DNA of 64,000 nt from Neomelitea salexigens DSM 19753 (GCF_000422345.1 NZ_AULP01000005.1:186001-250000), one strand, 5' to 3'; numbered from the stretch's first letter, positions 18,319-28,165 are shown. The notes: generated by a model from the sequence alone, not told the origin. Translations and numbers: made by a program.

Positions 18319-20118
18319 ATGAACAGCACACCAAGCCTGCTGGTACCGCTGCCGGAAATTAACCGGCACCAACACAGCCTCTTCAGCCTGACGGCATCAG
18401 CAGCCGGAAAGTGGCTAGAGACCCTGCCGCGCGCCAACCTTGGCGAAACCACTCGCCGTTTGTATCAAGCGCTGAGTGAGCTCAGCCATGTTCGCTGCAA
18501 GGGTCGCGACCGCTTTGAAGTGCTGGAAAAAATTCGCCCCCATGTGCATTACATTACCCGCGGCCTCTCGCAACACTACTTAAATAAACCCATTGTTCTG
18601 CCCGAGAAGTCTGAAAAAATCGTTCAGTTGGCAGACACCCTAAACACCTTGCTGGCACTCGGCTACTGCCAGGCCTATGTAAATTTGGAGCTTGAATCCA
18701 GGCTGCTCAAGCCTAAAGAGACGCTGGCAACCTGCTTGCATCGCGCGTTAACCGAGTACAGCTGCGTTTTGGTTCGCAGCTACCAGCTATACCGCACACC
18801 ACCACGACGGTTTTGGCAAAACCTCCACCACATCTACCACAGCGCACAACTGCAAAAGCTCACTAAACATCGCATTGATGACCGCAGCCAAGGCGGCGGC
18901 ACCGTCGATCAGGCCTATTTACGACCACTTATTTTGGCCTGCAGCCGCTGCTCGCAGCTTTCCCAGCGCTATATCGAACAAGTCTTTTTGGGTTTGCGAT
19001 ACTGGAGCAGCGAGATTGAACTGCGCAGTAAACGCCTTGAAAGCTGTGTTTTTTTACTCGACCCCGAGCAAGACGCTCCCCCGGTCTATCGCGAGCTGGC
19101 CGACAAAGCTCCCAGCCCCGGTTGGCTTGGCATCGACACCTCCGCCCTGCAAGGCGGCAGCGCCAAGTTGCTTAGCAAAATCCCTAGCAGCAAACTCAGC
19201 GTCGAATTTAAGCTACCTGAACACGTACTCAGCCAGTTGAGTATGGCCTGGAGCGCGGCGACCCTGCGAGCCGCAGAGCGCATTCCCTGCGACGAGACGG
19301 CACTCATTACCGTGGGCATGAACCCGACCCACTACTTCGCGGCAAATCAGTCAGATTTTGAGCTGTTCGAACTTGAAGGCAGTGACGCCAGTTCGAAAGC
19401 AGACCCCTATAACAACAAACCCCAAAGCTCAGACCGGTGGGCGGGCAGCGGCGGCCGCGACACGCGCGACTACGATAACAATGATCATTGGCACGATGGG
19501 CGCAGCGAGCGGGCCGAGATCGAAGACATTTCCTACACCTTGCCACAGACCCAGAATGGCCCCGGTAAGAGCGACAGCCACTACCACTACCAGCGCGCTC
19601 GCCTAATGGACAGCAGCACCTCCGGATACCGTATTGAGTGGCCGGATACTATTGAGAGCCGGATTCGCACTGGGGAAGTTATCGGCGTAAAAACTGACGA
19701 CTATGAAAACTGGCGAATAGCCGTTGTTCGCTGGCTTAGGAGTGACGAGAGCCATCAAATGGGCGTCGAAGTGATTGCGAGCGCGGCAACGGCCTACAGC
19801 GCCAGAGCGATGCAATCCGGCCTGGCCTCAGGAGACTTCCAGCGAGCACTACTCATTCCCGGCCGGGACAGCGCTCCCCTGGTGATGTTAACCAACATCA
19901 CTGGCTTTGCAACGGGGCAGACGGTAGAACTGATTCGCCCCGGCCACGTTATGCGTATAAAACTCGATGAGATCGTCGACAGTTCAACGGCATACAAGCT
20001 GTTCGCGTACACAGATACCATCCGGCAACAAACCAGCAGTGTCGATCGTATTGTGGCAAAACGCGGTGACGACGATGACAATGAAGGCGACTTCAACAAG
20101 CTCTGGGATATTTTGTAA
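18319..20118 (+). CDS. PilZ-motif protein upstream of fimX (PA4958-like)
   Basis: Function not established. 599 residues. The first 330 or so are helical, without recognised catalytic motifs. About residues 350-425 are a disordered Ser/Asp/Asn/Gly-rich linker. The C-terminal part resembles a PilZ c-di-GMP-binding domain: R426-A-R428 followed by D431-S-S433-T-S-G436, matching the (D/N)-x-S-x-x-G element, then AVVRWLRSDESHQMGVEV, the usual A-x-V-x-W and lG-V-e strands. The upstream arginine motif is RxR rather than RxxxR, so binding is likely but not certain. 34 bp upstream of the fimX-like gene on the same strand; the same pair occurs in Pseudomonas. Possibly acts in type IV pilus or surface control. 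Confidence 0.75.
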   Translation: MNSTPSLLVPLPEINRHQHSLFSLTASAAGKWLETLPRANLGETTRRLYQALSELSHVRCKGRDRFEVLEKIRPHVHYITRGLSQHYLNKPIVLPEKSEKIVQLADTLNTLLALGYCQAYVNLELESRLLKPKETLATCLHRALTEYSCVLVRSYQLYRTPPRRFWQNLHHIYHSAQLQKLTKHRIDDRSQGGGTVDQAYLRPLILACSRCSQLSQRYIEQVFLGLRYWSSEIELRSKRLESCVFLLDPEQDAPPVYRELADKAPSPGWLGIDTSALQGGSAKLLSKIPSSKLSVEFKLPEHVLSQLSMAWSAATLRAAERIPCDETALITVGMNPTHYFAANQSDFELFELEGSDASSKADPYNNKPQSSDRWAGSGGRDTRDYDNNDHWHDGRSERAEIEDISYTLPQTQNGPGKSDSHYHYQRARLMDSSTSGYRIEWPDTIESRIRTGEVIGVKTDDYENWRIAVVRWLRSDESHQMGVEVIASAATAYSARAMQSGLASGDFQRALLIPGRDSAPLVMLTNITGFATGQTVELIRPGHVMRIKLDEIVDSSTAYKLFAYTDTIRQQTSSVDRIVAKRGDDDDNEGDFNKLWDIL

Positions 20119-20152
20119 GCGCCGTACCCGGCGACGTCAATGTTGAGAAATT

Positions 20153-22159
20153 ATGGCCCGCACCTCCGCGATAAAACTGCTGCTTATCGGCTTCAATGAC
20201 GACAATGCTGAAGACATCATCAGCACATTTCGCCGCGCCGGCAAGGTCGCCCATAGCAAGCTGCTTAACGATGGCAAAGAGCTGCAGGAGCAACTGAGCG
20301 GCAGCCGCTGGGACTTAGCATTCTTCGATGCAGTACACTCCAAATTATCGATCGCGCAGTGCGGCCAGATACTCAGGCACGCCAACGTCGACTTGCCATT
20401 TATCTACCTCAGTGACGACGAAAACATCCCATTGCCCGACACCTCCGTCAGTTTGGTGCTGAGCAACCAAAACCGCGCGCGCCTGCTGTTTTTTGCACAG
20501 CGAGAACTTGAGGCGCTGGCAATCCGCAGGGAGCTCGATGCCACCAAAGCGGCATTACTTGAAGAGCAACAACGCAATGCACTGCTGCTGGACTCGCACC
20601 AAGATGCGGTTTGCTATATCACTGATGGCATGATTATTTATGCCAATGCGCTGTTCTGTCAGCAAGTCGGCCATGAGGATCTGGACGGCTTTCCTATCGT
20701 CGATTTGATTTGCAACAAAGATCAAGATCGCTTTAAAAATGCCCTGAAAAAGCAGCCGGGCAACAGTGACAGCAGCACATTGGAAATTAGTTTCTTAAGT
20801 AGCGACGAACAAGAACTAAAAAGCTCAGTCACTTGCAATAACGCTAGCTACGACGGCGAGGCCTGCGTACAACTAACCCTGCACGAAGCCGGCAGCGGCG
20901 CTGCCACTGGTCACCTCGACGCAACAACCGGGCTGGCAAATCGCAAGCACTTCGTACAACTGCTACAAGACTTTGTCGACGCGCAGCGAAACAGCAATAG
21001 CTCACTCATCGTGCTGCAACTCGACAACTTCGACAAGTTCCGGCGCGACTTAAACCTGCACAATACCGAAACGCTAATTCAGGTCTTGAGCGAGCGTCTT
21101 CAAGCATTAATTCCGGCACAATACTACGGCCGCATCGCCGACGACCTGTTCGCGGTGATCGCCCACCATGTTCCCAGTCAACGCGCCTTAGAAACCAGCC
21201 AAGAAGCACTGAAGTCGATCGAGTCTGAGATTATTGAGGTAAAAAAACAGTCGCTGCAATGTCACTTTAGCGCAGCGATTATGCCCATTAATCACCTCAC
21301 CACGCCTCACGCTGCGACCCTGCTTGATCAGTGTTTTGAGACGGTGCAAAACATCGCTGCCGATGGTGGTAACGCTGCCGAAATTTATCACCGCGATCGC
21401 CAGCAGCTGCAGCGCAGTGATGAGATAAGCACACTTATTGAAGAAGCCTTTGCCGACCAGCGCCTGCAAATCCTGTTTCAACCCATTATTAATCTCAGCG
21501 ATGCCGAGGGGGATTACTACGAAGCCTCGCTGGATATTAGAGATTGGCAAGAAGGAGAAGTGACCGCGGGGGAAATGCTGCGCGTTGTCGAGAAAGAGCC
21601 AAACAACAATAAGCTCGATCGATGGATTGTGGTTGAAACAACCAAGGTCTTGGCGAAAAAGCGCGCCGCTGGCGAGGATACAAAATTAACCATCAACCTC
21701 AGCGGCAATGTCTTCCACGACAGCGAGTTTTGCTCATGGCTGAGCGTCGCCATGAAAGCCGCCGGCCTTCCCGGTAGTGCGCTGATATTGCAGTTTAGCG
21801 AAGAGAGCATTGCCAGCTCGCTGAAGCCTGCTCTCGATTGCTGTCGCCAGCTGGAATCGCTGGGGGTTGGGCTAGCTGTGCGCAACTTCGGCCGCAGCCA
21901 AGACGGCAATAAATTCCTGGAACACATTAAACCCGCGCTGATTAAACCGGGCGTGCGTAAAACCGACAGTCTGAGCGCCGATGAAATCAGAGAGATCATC
22001 CAAGGTGGTCGCCAACTGAATAGCCGTGTTCTGATCCCCAACGTCAGCAGTGCCGCCAGCTTGGCCGTGCTGTGGCAACTCGGCCCTGACTTTATTCAGG
22101 GCAGTTATGTGCAAGATCCATCCACGGAAATGTCTTACGAATTTGCTGCCTTCGGTTGA
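20153..22159 (+). CDS. FimX-like REC-PAS-GGDEF-EAL protein with degenerate active sites
   Basis: Probable c-di-GMP receptor for type IV pilus function rather than an enzyme. 668 residues: degenerate receiver-like domain (about 8-120), coiled linker, PAS (about 145-240), GGDEF-type domain starting LDATTGLANRKHF (about 253), and an EAL domain from about 430. The GGDEF signature has become ADDLF (329-333). In the EAL domain the signature is EASL (457-460), the catalytic DDFG is RNFG (LAVRNFG) and the E of LxLExxE is Q. The metal ligand NLS is kept. Synthesis and hydrolysis should therefore both be lost, as in P. aeruginosa FimX. Its last 25 bp overlap convergent serB. Confidence 0.88.
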   Translation: MARTSAIKLLLIGFNDDNAEDIISTFRRAGKVAHSKLLNDGKELQEQLSGSRWDLAFFDAVHSKLSIAQCGQILRHANVDLPFIYLSDDENIPLPDTSVSLVLSNQNRARLLFFAQRELEALAIRRELDATKAALLEEQQRNALLLDSHQDAVCYITDGMIIYANALFCQQVGHEDLDGFPIVDLICNKDQDRFKNALKKQPGNSDSSTLEISFLSSDEQELKSSVTCNNASYDGEACVQLTLHEAGSGAATGHLDATTGLANRKHFVQLLQDFVDAQRNSNSSLIVLQLDNFDKFRRDLNLHNTETLIQVLSERLQALIPAQYYGRIADDLFAVIAHHVPSQRALETSQEALKSIESEIIEVKKQSLQCHFSAAIMPINHLTTPHAATLLDQCFETVQNIAADGGNAAEIYHRDRQQLQRSDEISTLIEEAFADQRLQILFQPIINLSDAEGDYYEASLDIRDWQEGEVTAGEMLRVVEKEPNNNKLDRWIVVETTKVLAKKRAAGEDTKLTINLSGNVFHDSEFCSWLSVAMKAAGLPGSALILQFSEESIASSLKPALDCCRQLESLGVGLAVRNFGRSQDGNKFLEHIKPALIKPGVRKTDSLSADEIREIIQGGRQLNSRVLIPNVSSAASLAVLWQLGPDFIQGSYVQDPSTEMSYEFAAFG

Positions 22160-23376
22160 GCGGAAGGGCTGCTTAGGCGGTCACTGATTCCCAGCAGGTA
22201 CAAAATGCTGTCTAAACCGAGGGTAGAAATCGACTGTTTAGCGTTCTCACGCACAATCGGCTTGGCGCGGAATGCGATCCCTAGGCCCGCGATACTCAGC
22301 ATGGGCAGGTCATTGGCGCCATCACCCACCGCAATCACCTGCTCCATGTCGATACCCTCTCGCTGGGCAATTTCACGCAGCAGTTCGGCCTTGCGTTGAC
22401 CATCAACCACTACCCCGCTGACCTCGCCCGTTACACGGCCTTCTTCAATTGCCAGTTCATTGGCATAGACATAGTCAATGCCAAGACGCTTTTGCAGGTA
22501 GTGACCGAAGTAGGTAAAACCACCGGACAAAATCGCGGTTTTATAGCCCAGTTTCTTCAAGGTGGATACCAGGCGTTCGGCGCCCTCGGTGATCGGTAAA
22601 CTCTCGGCAATCCCCTCCAATACCGACTCATCCAAGCCTTTCAAAAGCGCGACCCGGGCAGCAAAGCTTTCTTTAAAGTCGATCTCTCCGCGCATCGCGC
22701 GCTCGGTGATCTCTGCCACTTTTTCGCCAACGCCGGCTGCGCTGGCCAGCTCATCAATCACCTCGGCTTCGATCAGCGTCGAATCCATATCAAAGGCGAC
22801 CAGGCGACGCGTGCGGCGGAACATGCTGTCTTCTTGGTAGGCGATATCAATATCCATCTCGCTGGCGAGCGTAAGTAGCTCGCCGCGAAAATCCGATGCA
22901 TCCGCCAAATTGCCTCGCACAGAGAGCTCCACCGACGCCTTCGACTGCTCGTCCACCCCCTCCAGCGGCACCCGCCCAGACAAGCGATCAATGCGGTCGA
23001 TATTCAAACCATAGCGTGAAACGATCTCGGTGACGTGGGCGATATGCTGGGCGCTGATTTTACGCGCCAACAAAGTCACAATGTGGCGCTGCTTGCCCTG
23101 CCCGGCTACCCACTGCTGATAACTGTCGGCACTCACCGGCAAGAATCGCACTTGCAACCCCATTTCGTGGCAGCGGAATAATACATCTTTGAGAATACTC
23201 GCCGCTTCCGTTCCCGAGGGCAGGGACACCAGCAGGCCCAGTGACAGCGTGTCGTGGATCACTGCCTGACCGATATCCAACACCGCCACATCGTGGTCAG
23301 CCAGAATACCAGTAATGGAACTGGTTACGCCGGGACGGTCGTCGCCGGCAATATTGATCATGATAATTTCGTTCAC
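22135..23376 (-). CDS. serB: Phosphoserine phosphatase SerB with N-terminal ACT domains
   Basis: HAD-superfamily enzyme for the last step of serine synthesis. 413 residues from GTG 23374-23376, whose product begins MNEIIMINIAGDDRPG as in the Pseudomonas protein; an AGGGGG tract lies just upstream, and an ATG at 23359-23361 is the alternative. Two ACT-like domains (about 1-180) precede the catalytic domain, with nucleophile motif AFDMDSTLI, GAERLV, SGGFTYF and the metal site GDGANDLPML. The 3' end overlaps the fimX-like gene by 25 bp on the opposite strand. Divergent from ahpA. Confidence 0.96.
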   Translation of the reverse strand: MNEIIMINIAGDDRPGVTSSITGILADHDVAVLDIGQAVIHDTLSLGLLVSLPSGTEAASILKDVLFRCHEMGLQVRFLPVSADSYQQWVAGQGKQRHIVTLLARKISAQHIAHVTEIVSRYGLNIDRIDRLSGRVPLEGVDEQSKASVELSVRGNLADASDFRGELLTLASEMDIDIAYQEDSMFRRTRRLVAFDMDSTLIEAEVIDELASAAGVGEKVAEITERAMRGEIDFKESFAARVALLKGLDESVLEGIAESLPITEGAERLVSTLKKLGYKTAILSGGFTYFGHYLQKRLGIDYVYANELAIEEGRVTGEVSGVVVDGQRKAELLREIAQREGIDMEQVIAVGDGANDLPMLSIAGLGIAFRAKPIVRENAKQSISTLGLDSILYLLGISDRLSSPSAQPKAANS

Positions 23377-23509
23377 ACTGCCCCCTTGGTTTGGCGCTAT
23401 TGTAGCGGGAGTGCCCCGCCTGCCCAAGCACTGCTGGCAGCGGAGGCGACTTTCTGCCATCGCTTTTGTACAAGATCTGCGGAAAATGCACTTTACCCGC
23501 TAACAGCCT

Positions 23510-23518
23510 TGTTATACT
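23510..23518 (+). promoter_or_regulatory. Extended -10 promoter candidate for ahpA
   Basis: TG-T-TATACT at 23510-23518, an extended -10 element, about 38 bases before the ahpA ATG. Only a weak TTTACC is seen in the -35 region (15-base spacing), consistent with an extended -10 promoter. Confidence 0.4.
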
Positions 23519-23555
23519 CCTGCCAGGCAACCACTCTCTCAGCGGATAGACAAAC

Positions 23556-24764
23556 ATGCTAAAACAGCTTCTGCGCCTACCCCTAGCGTCGAAATGTGGC
23601 CTTATCGCCGCGCTGATATGCGGCATTGCTGGCCTTACCTTGCTAATTACCAGCATGACCGCCAGCAAGCAGATCCTGCTGGAGACCACCCGCTTGATTG
23701 GCCAGCAGTGGACCAACCAACTTGCCTCCCAGAGCCAGCAAGCCCTGTTGCGCAATGACCGTGTCAGCCTGCAGGCCATTTTGCAGGACTATATCGAGAG
23801 CCCGCTCATCGTGTACGGCAGCATTCAAAATGCGCGCGGCGAAGCCGTAGCAGAAGCGGGAACCTGGCGAGACGACCACCTGAACTACCAGTCAGCCGTC
23901 GCTGCAGACGGGCGTCTCGGGCAAGTGAAGCTGTCGTTAAGCAGCGAGCTAATTGGCAATGAAATACGCGATCTGGGTAAAACGCTGTTATTGCTCACCG
24001 CCATTCTCTGCTGCTTAAGCTATGCACTGATCGCCGTACCCATGCTCGGCATCGAGCGCCACCTGGATCGAGCGCGCGCGCGTCTTGCGCAACCGATCAA
24101 AGACGATGAGAGCCTCTATCCCGGCCGAGATGCACTCGGCGAGCTGTTAAATGAAATACATAATCCCCAGATTCGGCTGATGCAGGCCGGTGAAAAACGC
24201 TATCGCGACTACTACATACTGCATTGCCATTGGCAGGCCTACGACGACCTGAAAGAAAAAATGACCGCGGAACGCTTTGAGCAGCAGCTGCAGACGGCGT
24301 TCGCCCGCAGCGAGGCCATTGCTCGCCTCTACCACGGCGAACTCATACTGACTCGGCACAACGCCGTCACACTGCGTTTATTCCAACTGGACGGCTGCGA
24401 CGCGCCGCTATTTCGCGCACTTTGCGCCGCAGAGCTACTCCACAAGCTCGACCGCAGTTTAAAAATCCGCCCGGGTATCGCCCGCGTCTGCAGTGAGGGC
24501 AGTGACTGGCACTGCCAAGCTGATGAATGCGCGGCCATTGATCGGCTACATACCACCACCGCCGAAGGCGAAGGGATCTGGCTGGACAACAACTGCTGCA
24601 ACCACGAGCGCCTCGATGCCTGGGCAAGCTGTCGAGGCAACCGCGTGGGAAGCCTCAAGTCGCCCTACAATGAGTTACTGGAGCGCCAGCACAGTCAGTT
24701 GAAACCGCTCGATCTGGAGCAACTGCAGCGTCGCCCCAATGGCGGCGCTACTGCTCCGCACTAA
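23556..24764 (+). CDS. AhpA/YtjB (SMP) family membrane protein with cyclase-like C-terminal region
   Basis: Function unclear. 402 residues. Layout: short cytoplasmic N-terminus, membrane segment (about 15-33), a periplasmic sensor-like region (about 34-138, SMP family), a second membrane segment (about 142-162), a juxtamembrane helix, then a 200-residue cytoplasmic region. That region ([18 protein letters not shown], later [18 protein letters not shown] and KIRPGIARV) has the spacing of a nucleotide-cyclase homology domain but lacks the metal-binding aspartates, so it is probably not catalytic. Divergent from serB, as ytjB is in E. coli and PA4961 in Pseudomonas. The 3' end overlaps parC by 17 bp. 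Confidence 0.72.
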   Translation: MLKQLLRLPLASKCGLIAALICGIAGLTLLITSMTASKQILLETTRLIGQQWTNQLASQSQQALLRNDRVSLQAILQDYIESPLIVYGSIQNARGEAVAEAGTWRDDHLNYQSAVAADGRLGQVKLSLSSELIGNEIRDLGKTLLLLTAILCCLSYALIAVPMLGIERHLDRARARLAQPIKDDESLYPGRDALGELLNEIHNPQIRLMQAGEKRYRDYYILHCHWQAYDDLKEKMTAERFEQQLQTAFARSEAIARLYHGELILTRHNAVTLRLFQLDGCDAPLFRALCAAELLHKLDRSLKIRPGIARVCSEGSDWHCQADECAAIDRLHTTTAEGEGIWLDNNCCNHERLDAWASCRGNRVGSLKSPYNELLERQHSQLKPLDLEQLQRRPNGGATAPH

Positions 24765-27009
24765 TCAACTCAACGCCATCAACTTTCTGGAAGCCACGCG
24801 GCAATTTATGGCCGCGGCGACCGCGCTCACCCAAATAGTGCTCCAGCTCGGAGAGTTTTAAAGACAGGTGGCGCTTACCAGAGAGCACCTTAATGCTGTC
24901 GCGACTGCCCATTACCACCGTTGCCACCACATACTCTTCTCGGCTGGCGACGCGAGCACCGGGAATACCGATCAGCTTGTTACCTTTGCCACGCGCCATA
25001 ATCGGCAAATCTGTGACGGGGAAAACCAACATACGGCCCTCGCTGCTGATCACCACGACAAAATGCTCTTCAAGCCCGGCAACCGCAACCGGCGACATCA
25101 CCTGACCACCTTTAGGCAGAGTCAGGGTCGCTTTACCGGCTTTGTTTTTACTGTGTAAATCACCCAGCTTGGCAACAAAGCCATAACCCGCATCGGAGGC
25201 CAGCAGGTAATAGCTGTCGTCGCCGCCCATCATCATTCCGCAGAAGCTCACTCCCGACGGCGGGTTAATGCGCCCAGTCAGAGGCTCCCCCTGCCCGCGA
25301 GCCGATGGCAATGTGTGAGCGGCGACGCTGTAACTGCGCCCCGTGCTGTCCAGAATCAATACAGACTGGTTACTGCGCCCCCTTGCCGCCAAATTGAAAC
25401 GGTCGCCCGACTTGTAGCTGAGAGCAACAGGGTCAATATCGTGGCCCTTGGCCGCGCGAATCCAACCCATTTCCGACAAAACAATAGTTACTGGATCAGC
25501 GGAGACGATATCCTCTTCCGCAAAGGCCTTCGCCTCGTTACGCGCCACCAGCGGTGAGCGGCGCTCGTCACCATATTCCTCTGCAGCGGCCAATAGCTCT
25601 TTGCGCACCAGCGTTTTCATTCGACGGGTGGAGCCAAGCGTCTGCTCTAGCTGGTCTCGCTCGGCCGACAGCTCTTCCTGCTCGCCGCGAATTTTCATCT
25701 CCTCAAGCTTGGCCAAATGACGCAGTTTCAACTCAAGGATGGCTTCGGCTTGCGTGTCGCTCAAACCGAAACGCTCCATGAGCACAGGCTTCGGCTTATC
25801 CTCTTCACGGATAATGGCAATGACTTCATCGATATTGAGAAACGCTACCAATAAACCATCGAGAATATGCAAGCGTTTCAGGACTTTATCGAGGCGGAAC
25901 TCCAAGCGCCGGCGAGTGGTGTTGGTACGAAACTCCAGCCACTCTCCGAGAATACGATCCAGGCTCTTTACCTGTGGCCGGCCATCAATACCGATCATAT
26001 TCATGTTGACCCGATAACTGCGCTCCAAGTCCGTGGTGGCGAACAAATGGTTCATTAGCGCTTCGGTATTCACTCGATTAGAGCGAGGCACAATCACCAG
26101 GCGAGTCGGGTTTTCATGATCGGACTCATCGCGTAAGTCGACCACCATTGGCAATTTCTTCGCCTGCATTTGTTGGGCGATTTGCTCCAACACCTTGGAG
26201 CCTGAGGTCTGATGGGGCAACGCGGTAATAACAATGTCGTCGTGCTCCTCCTGCCACACCGCCCGCATTCTCAACGAGCCGCGCCCGGTCTCATAGATTT
26301 TTCGAATTTCGTCAGCGGGGGTAATCAGCTCGGCATCGGTAGGAAAGTCCGGGCCCTTCACGTGCTCACAGAGTTCGGCAACGCTGGCTTTGGGCGCATC
26401 GAGTAGATGAATGCAGGCACTTACCACTTCCCGCAGATTATGGGGGGGGATATCGGTGGCCATACCCACCGCGATACCTGTGGTACCGTTCAGCAAAATA
26501 TTGGGCACCCGCGCGGGCAGCATGGCGGGCTCATCGAGCGCGCCGTCAAAATTCGGCACCCAATCTACCGTGCCCTGCCCCAACTCGCTCAGCATGACTT
26601 CGGCGTAGCGCGTCAACTTGGATTCGGTATAGCGCATCGCCGCAAACGATTTAGGGTCATCGGGAGAACCCCAGTTCCCCTGACCATCAATCAACGGATA
26701 ACGGTAGGAGAAGTCCTGAGACATCAGCACCATGGCCTCATAGACCGCGCTATCGCCGTGGGGGTGGAATTTACCGATAACATCGCCAACGGTGCGCGCC
26801 GACTTCTTGTATTTTGCGCTGGCCTTTAACCCCAGCTCACTCATCGCATAGACAATTCGGCGCTGAACAGGCTTTAAGCCATCGGCAATATTCGGCAGCG
26901 CACGATCAAGAATAACGTACATGGAGTAATCCAAATACGCCTTCTCGGTATAAGATTTTAATGGGATCTGCTCAACGCCATCAGCGCCGATCACGATATT
27001 GTCAGACAT
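24748..27009 (-). CDS. parC: DNA topoisomerase IV subunit A
   Basis: ATP-dependent type IIA topoisomerase subunit that decatenates daughter chromosomes. 753 residues. Breakage-reunion domain with catalytic Tyr127 in MRYTESKL and the quinolone-determining stretch [10 protein letters not shown], where Ser87 and Glu91 are the wild-type, susceptible residues equivalent to E. coli Ser80 and Glu84. A coiled-coil tower follows; the C-terminal beta-pinwheel is the shorter ParC form and lacks the GyrA box. ATG at 27007-27009. parE is not in the window. Convergent overlap with ahpA leaves no room for a separate terminator. Confidence 0.97.
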   Translation of the reverse strand: MSDNIVIGADGVEQIPLKSYTEKAYLDYSMYVILDRALPNIADGLKPVQRRIVYAMSELGLKASAKYKKSARTVGDVIGKFHPHGDSAVYEAMVLMSQDFSYRYPLIDGQGNWGSPDDPKSFAAMRYTESKLTRYAEVMLSELGQGTVDWVPNFDGALDEPAMLPARVPNILLNGTTGIAVGMATDIPPHNLREVVSACIHLLDAPKASVAELCEHVKGPDFPTDAELITPADEIRKIYETGRGSLRMRAVWQEEHDDIVITALPHQTSGSKVLEQIAQQMQAKKLPMVVDLRDESDHENPTRLVIVPRSNRVNTEALMNHLFATTDLERSYRVNMNMIGIDGRPQVKSLDRILGEWLEFRTNTTRRRLEFRLDKVLKRLHILDGLLVAFLNIDEVIAIIREEDKPKPVLMERFGLSDTQAEAILELKLRHLAKLEEMKIRGEQEELSAERDQLEQTLGSTRRMKTLVRKELLAAAEEYGDERRSPLVARNEAKAFAEEDIVSADPVTIVLSEMGWIRAAKGHDIDPVALSYKSGDRFNLAARGRSNQSVLILDSTGRSYSVAAHTLPSARGQGEPLTGRINPPSGVSFCGMMMGGDDSYYLLASDAGYGFVAKLGDLHSKNKAGKATLTLPKGGQVMSPVAVAGLEEHFVVVISSEGRMLVFPVTDLPIMARGKGNKLIGIPGARVASREEYVVATVVMGSRDSIKVLSGKRHLSLKLSELEHYLGERGRRGHKLPRGFQKVDGVELISAEQ

Positions 27010-27129
27010 AGGTTTAGCCAGTTCCTCAAATGTTCAGCATTCCCGCAGAATGCCCCATACGTGTAATTACGAAGCGCTTACACTGCGGTGCCGTCATATA
27101 CTTTTGCCATGTCACAAGAGGATTGCGAA

Positions 27130-27384
27130 ATGGCAATGTCAAAAGTAGTCACGCTGTCAGAGTATCGAGAAAACACTCAGCAGATGCAGATCGACGACAT
27201 TAGCGCACAGGCGTTCTTGTTTCTACAGGAACAAGCCTCAGAGAACAACGTTCCCATGCGAAAACTCCTCATGGAGCACCTGTTAGGGATCGCATGCGTG
27301 GTGAAAGCGGTGGAAGGCCATGACGAGGCTCAAAACTGGTTGGCACTGATCAGCGCAGAGTTAGACGAAGAGCTCGCACACTAA
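27130..27384 (+). CDS. Small acidic helical protein of unknown function
   Basis: 84 residues from ATG 27130-27132, which has AGAGGAT upstream; an upstream in-frame ATG is less well placed. Predicted to be largely helical (SAQAFLFLQEQASENN, RKLLMEHLLGIACVVKAVEG, LALISAELDEELAH), without a signal peptide or membrane segment. I do not recognise the family. Divergent from parC and followed by a terminator-like hairpin, so probably a single-gene transcript. Reality is supported by the ribosome site and codon pattern. Confidence 0.6.
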   Translation: MAMSKVVTLSEYRENTQQMQIDDISAQAFLFLQEQASENNVPMRKLLMEHLLGIACVVKAVEGHDEAQNWLALISAELDEELAH

Positions 27385-27416
27385 ACTAAGCCCACGCGCT
27401 TAGTCGGCGCGGGTTT
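27385..27416 (+). terminator. Terminator-like hairpins between the two small convergent genes
   Basis: ACTAAG (27385-27390) pairs with CTTAGT (27399-27404), and alternatively CCCaCGCGC pairs with GCGCGGG just before TTTT at about 27413-27416. Placed directly after the 84-aa gene; it overlaps the 3' end of the opposing zinc-ribbon gene. Confidence 0.5.
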
Positions 27417-27576
27417 TCGTCAACCCACAGCGCTCACACTTATAAACACTCACCAGCCGCCCCTGCTTTACATCAAACTGCGTACGCTTTTCCACCTTCC
27501 ATTTATGGTGGCCTTCCCGGCACAGGCTGCTTTGTTTGCGCGGCTTGCGTGGCGCAAATTTAACGACCTCCCCCAT
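27400..27576 (-). CDS. 58-aa CxxC zinc-ribbon microprotein
   Basis: Short gene: ATG 27574-27576, stop 27400-27402, with AGGAG nine bases upstream of the start. The product begins MGEVVKFAPRKPRKQ (basic), then C19-REGHH (His23, His24), then VYKC47-ER-C50-GLTKTRAD. One Cys plus His pair and a CxxC knuckle 24 residues later look like a single zinc-binding site, and the basic N-terminus could contact nucleic acid. I cannot name the family. It converges with the 84-aa gene and is divergent from the FKBP gene 106 bp away. Confidence 0.7.
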   Translation of the reverse strand: MGEVVKFAPRKPRKQSSLCREGHHKWKVEKRTQFDVKQGRLVSVYKCERCGLTKTRAD

Positions 27577-27682
27577 ATTTTCGAACTCCTTTCTTGTTTT
27601 TCTACCCTAAGCCCTCATCAGCACTTATTATACGCGGCAAATGCTCTAGTGAGCCGTGGCAGTGATGATTGCAGGGGGATGT

Positions 27683-28165
27683 ATGGAAATCGATACTAAT
27701 TGTGTGGTGGCCTTCCACTATGAGCTGCGCGACAGCAGCGGCAGCGTATTGGAAAGTAACTTTGGCGAGACGCCCACCCTCTATTTACACGGTGCTAACA
27801 ATATTATTCCCGGCCTGGAAAAAGCCTTCAGCAAACGCCAAGCCGGTGAAGACTTTGAAGTCACCCTCCCTCCCGAGCAAGCCTACGGCGTAGTGCAAGA
27901 GGGAAAACAGCAACGCATTCCCGCCAAGTACTTGAAGCACGAGGGTAAATTACGTGTGGGCCAAGTCGTGCGCTTCAATACCGACCAGGGCAGCCGTAGC
28001 GCTACAGTAGTGAAGGTGGGCAAATTCTCTGTCGATGTGGACACCAACCACCCACTGGCAGGTAAAACCCTTACCTTTACTATTCATATCGACTCAGTGC
28101 GCGCCGCCACCGCGGAGGAGCGTGAGCACGGCCACGCTCATGGCGAGGGCGGTCACCAACACTGA
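27683..28165 (+). CDS. SlyD-like FKBP-type peptidyl-prolyl isomerase
   Basis: Cytoplasmic prolyl isomerase and chaperone with a metal-binding tail. 160 residues from ATG 27683-27685 behind AGGGGGAT. FKBP core with the IF (insert-in-flap) domain: VAFHYELRDSSGSVLESN, LHGANNIIPGLEKAF and LPPEQAYG, then the chaperone insert, then NHPLAGKTLTF. The C-terminus EREHGHAHGEGGHQH is histidine-rich, as in SlyD proteins that bind nickel. No hydrogenase or urease genes are in the window, so the metal partner is unknown. Confidence 0.9.
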   Translation: MEIDTNCVVAFHYELRDSSGSVLESNFGETPTLYLHGANNIIPGLEKAFSKRQAGEDFEVTLPPEQAYGVVQEGKQQRIPAKYLKHEGKLRVGQVVRFNTDQGSRSATVVKVGKFSVDVDTNHPLAGKTLTFTIHIDSVRAATAEEREHGHAHGEGGHQH

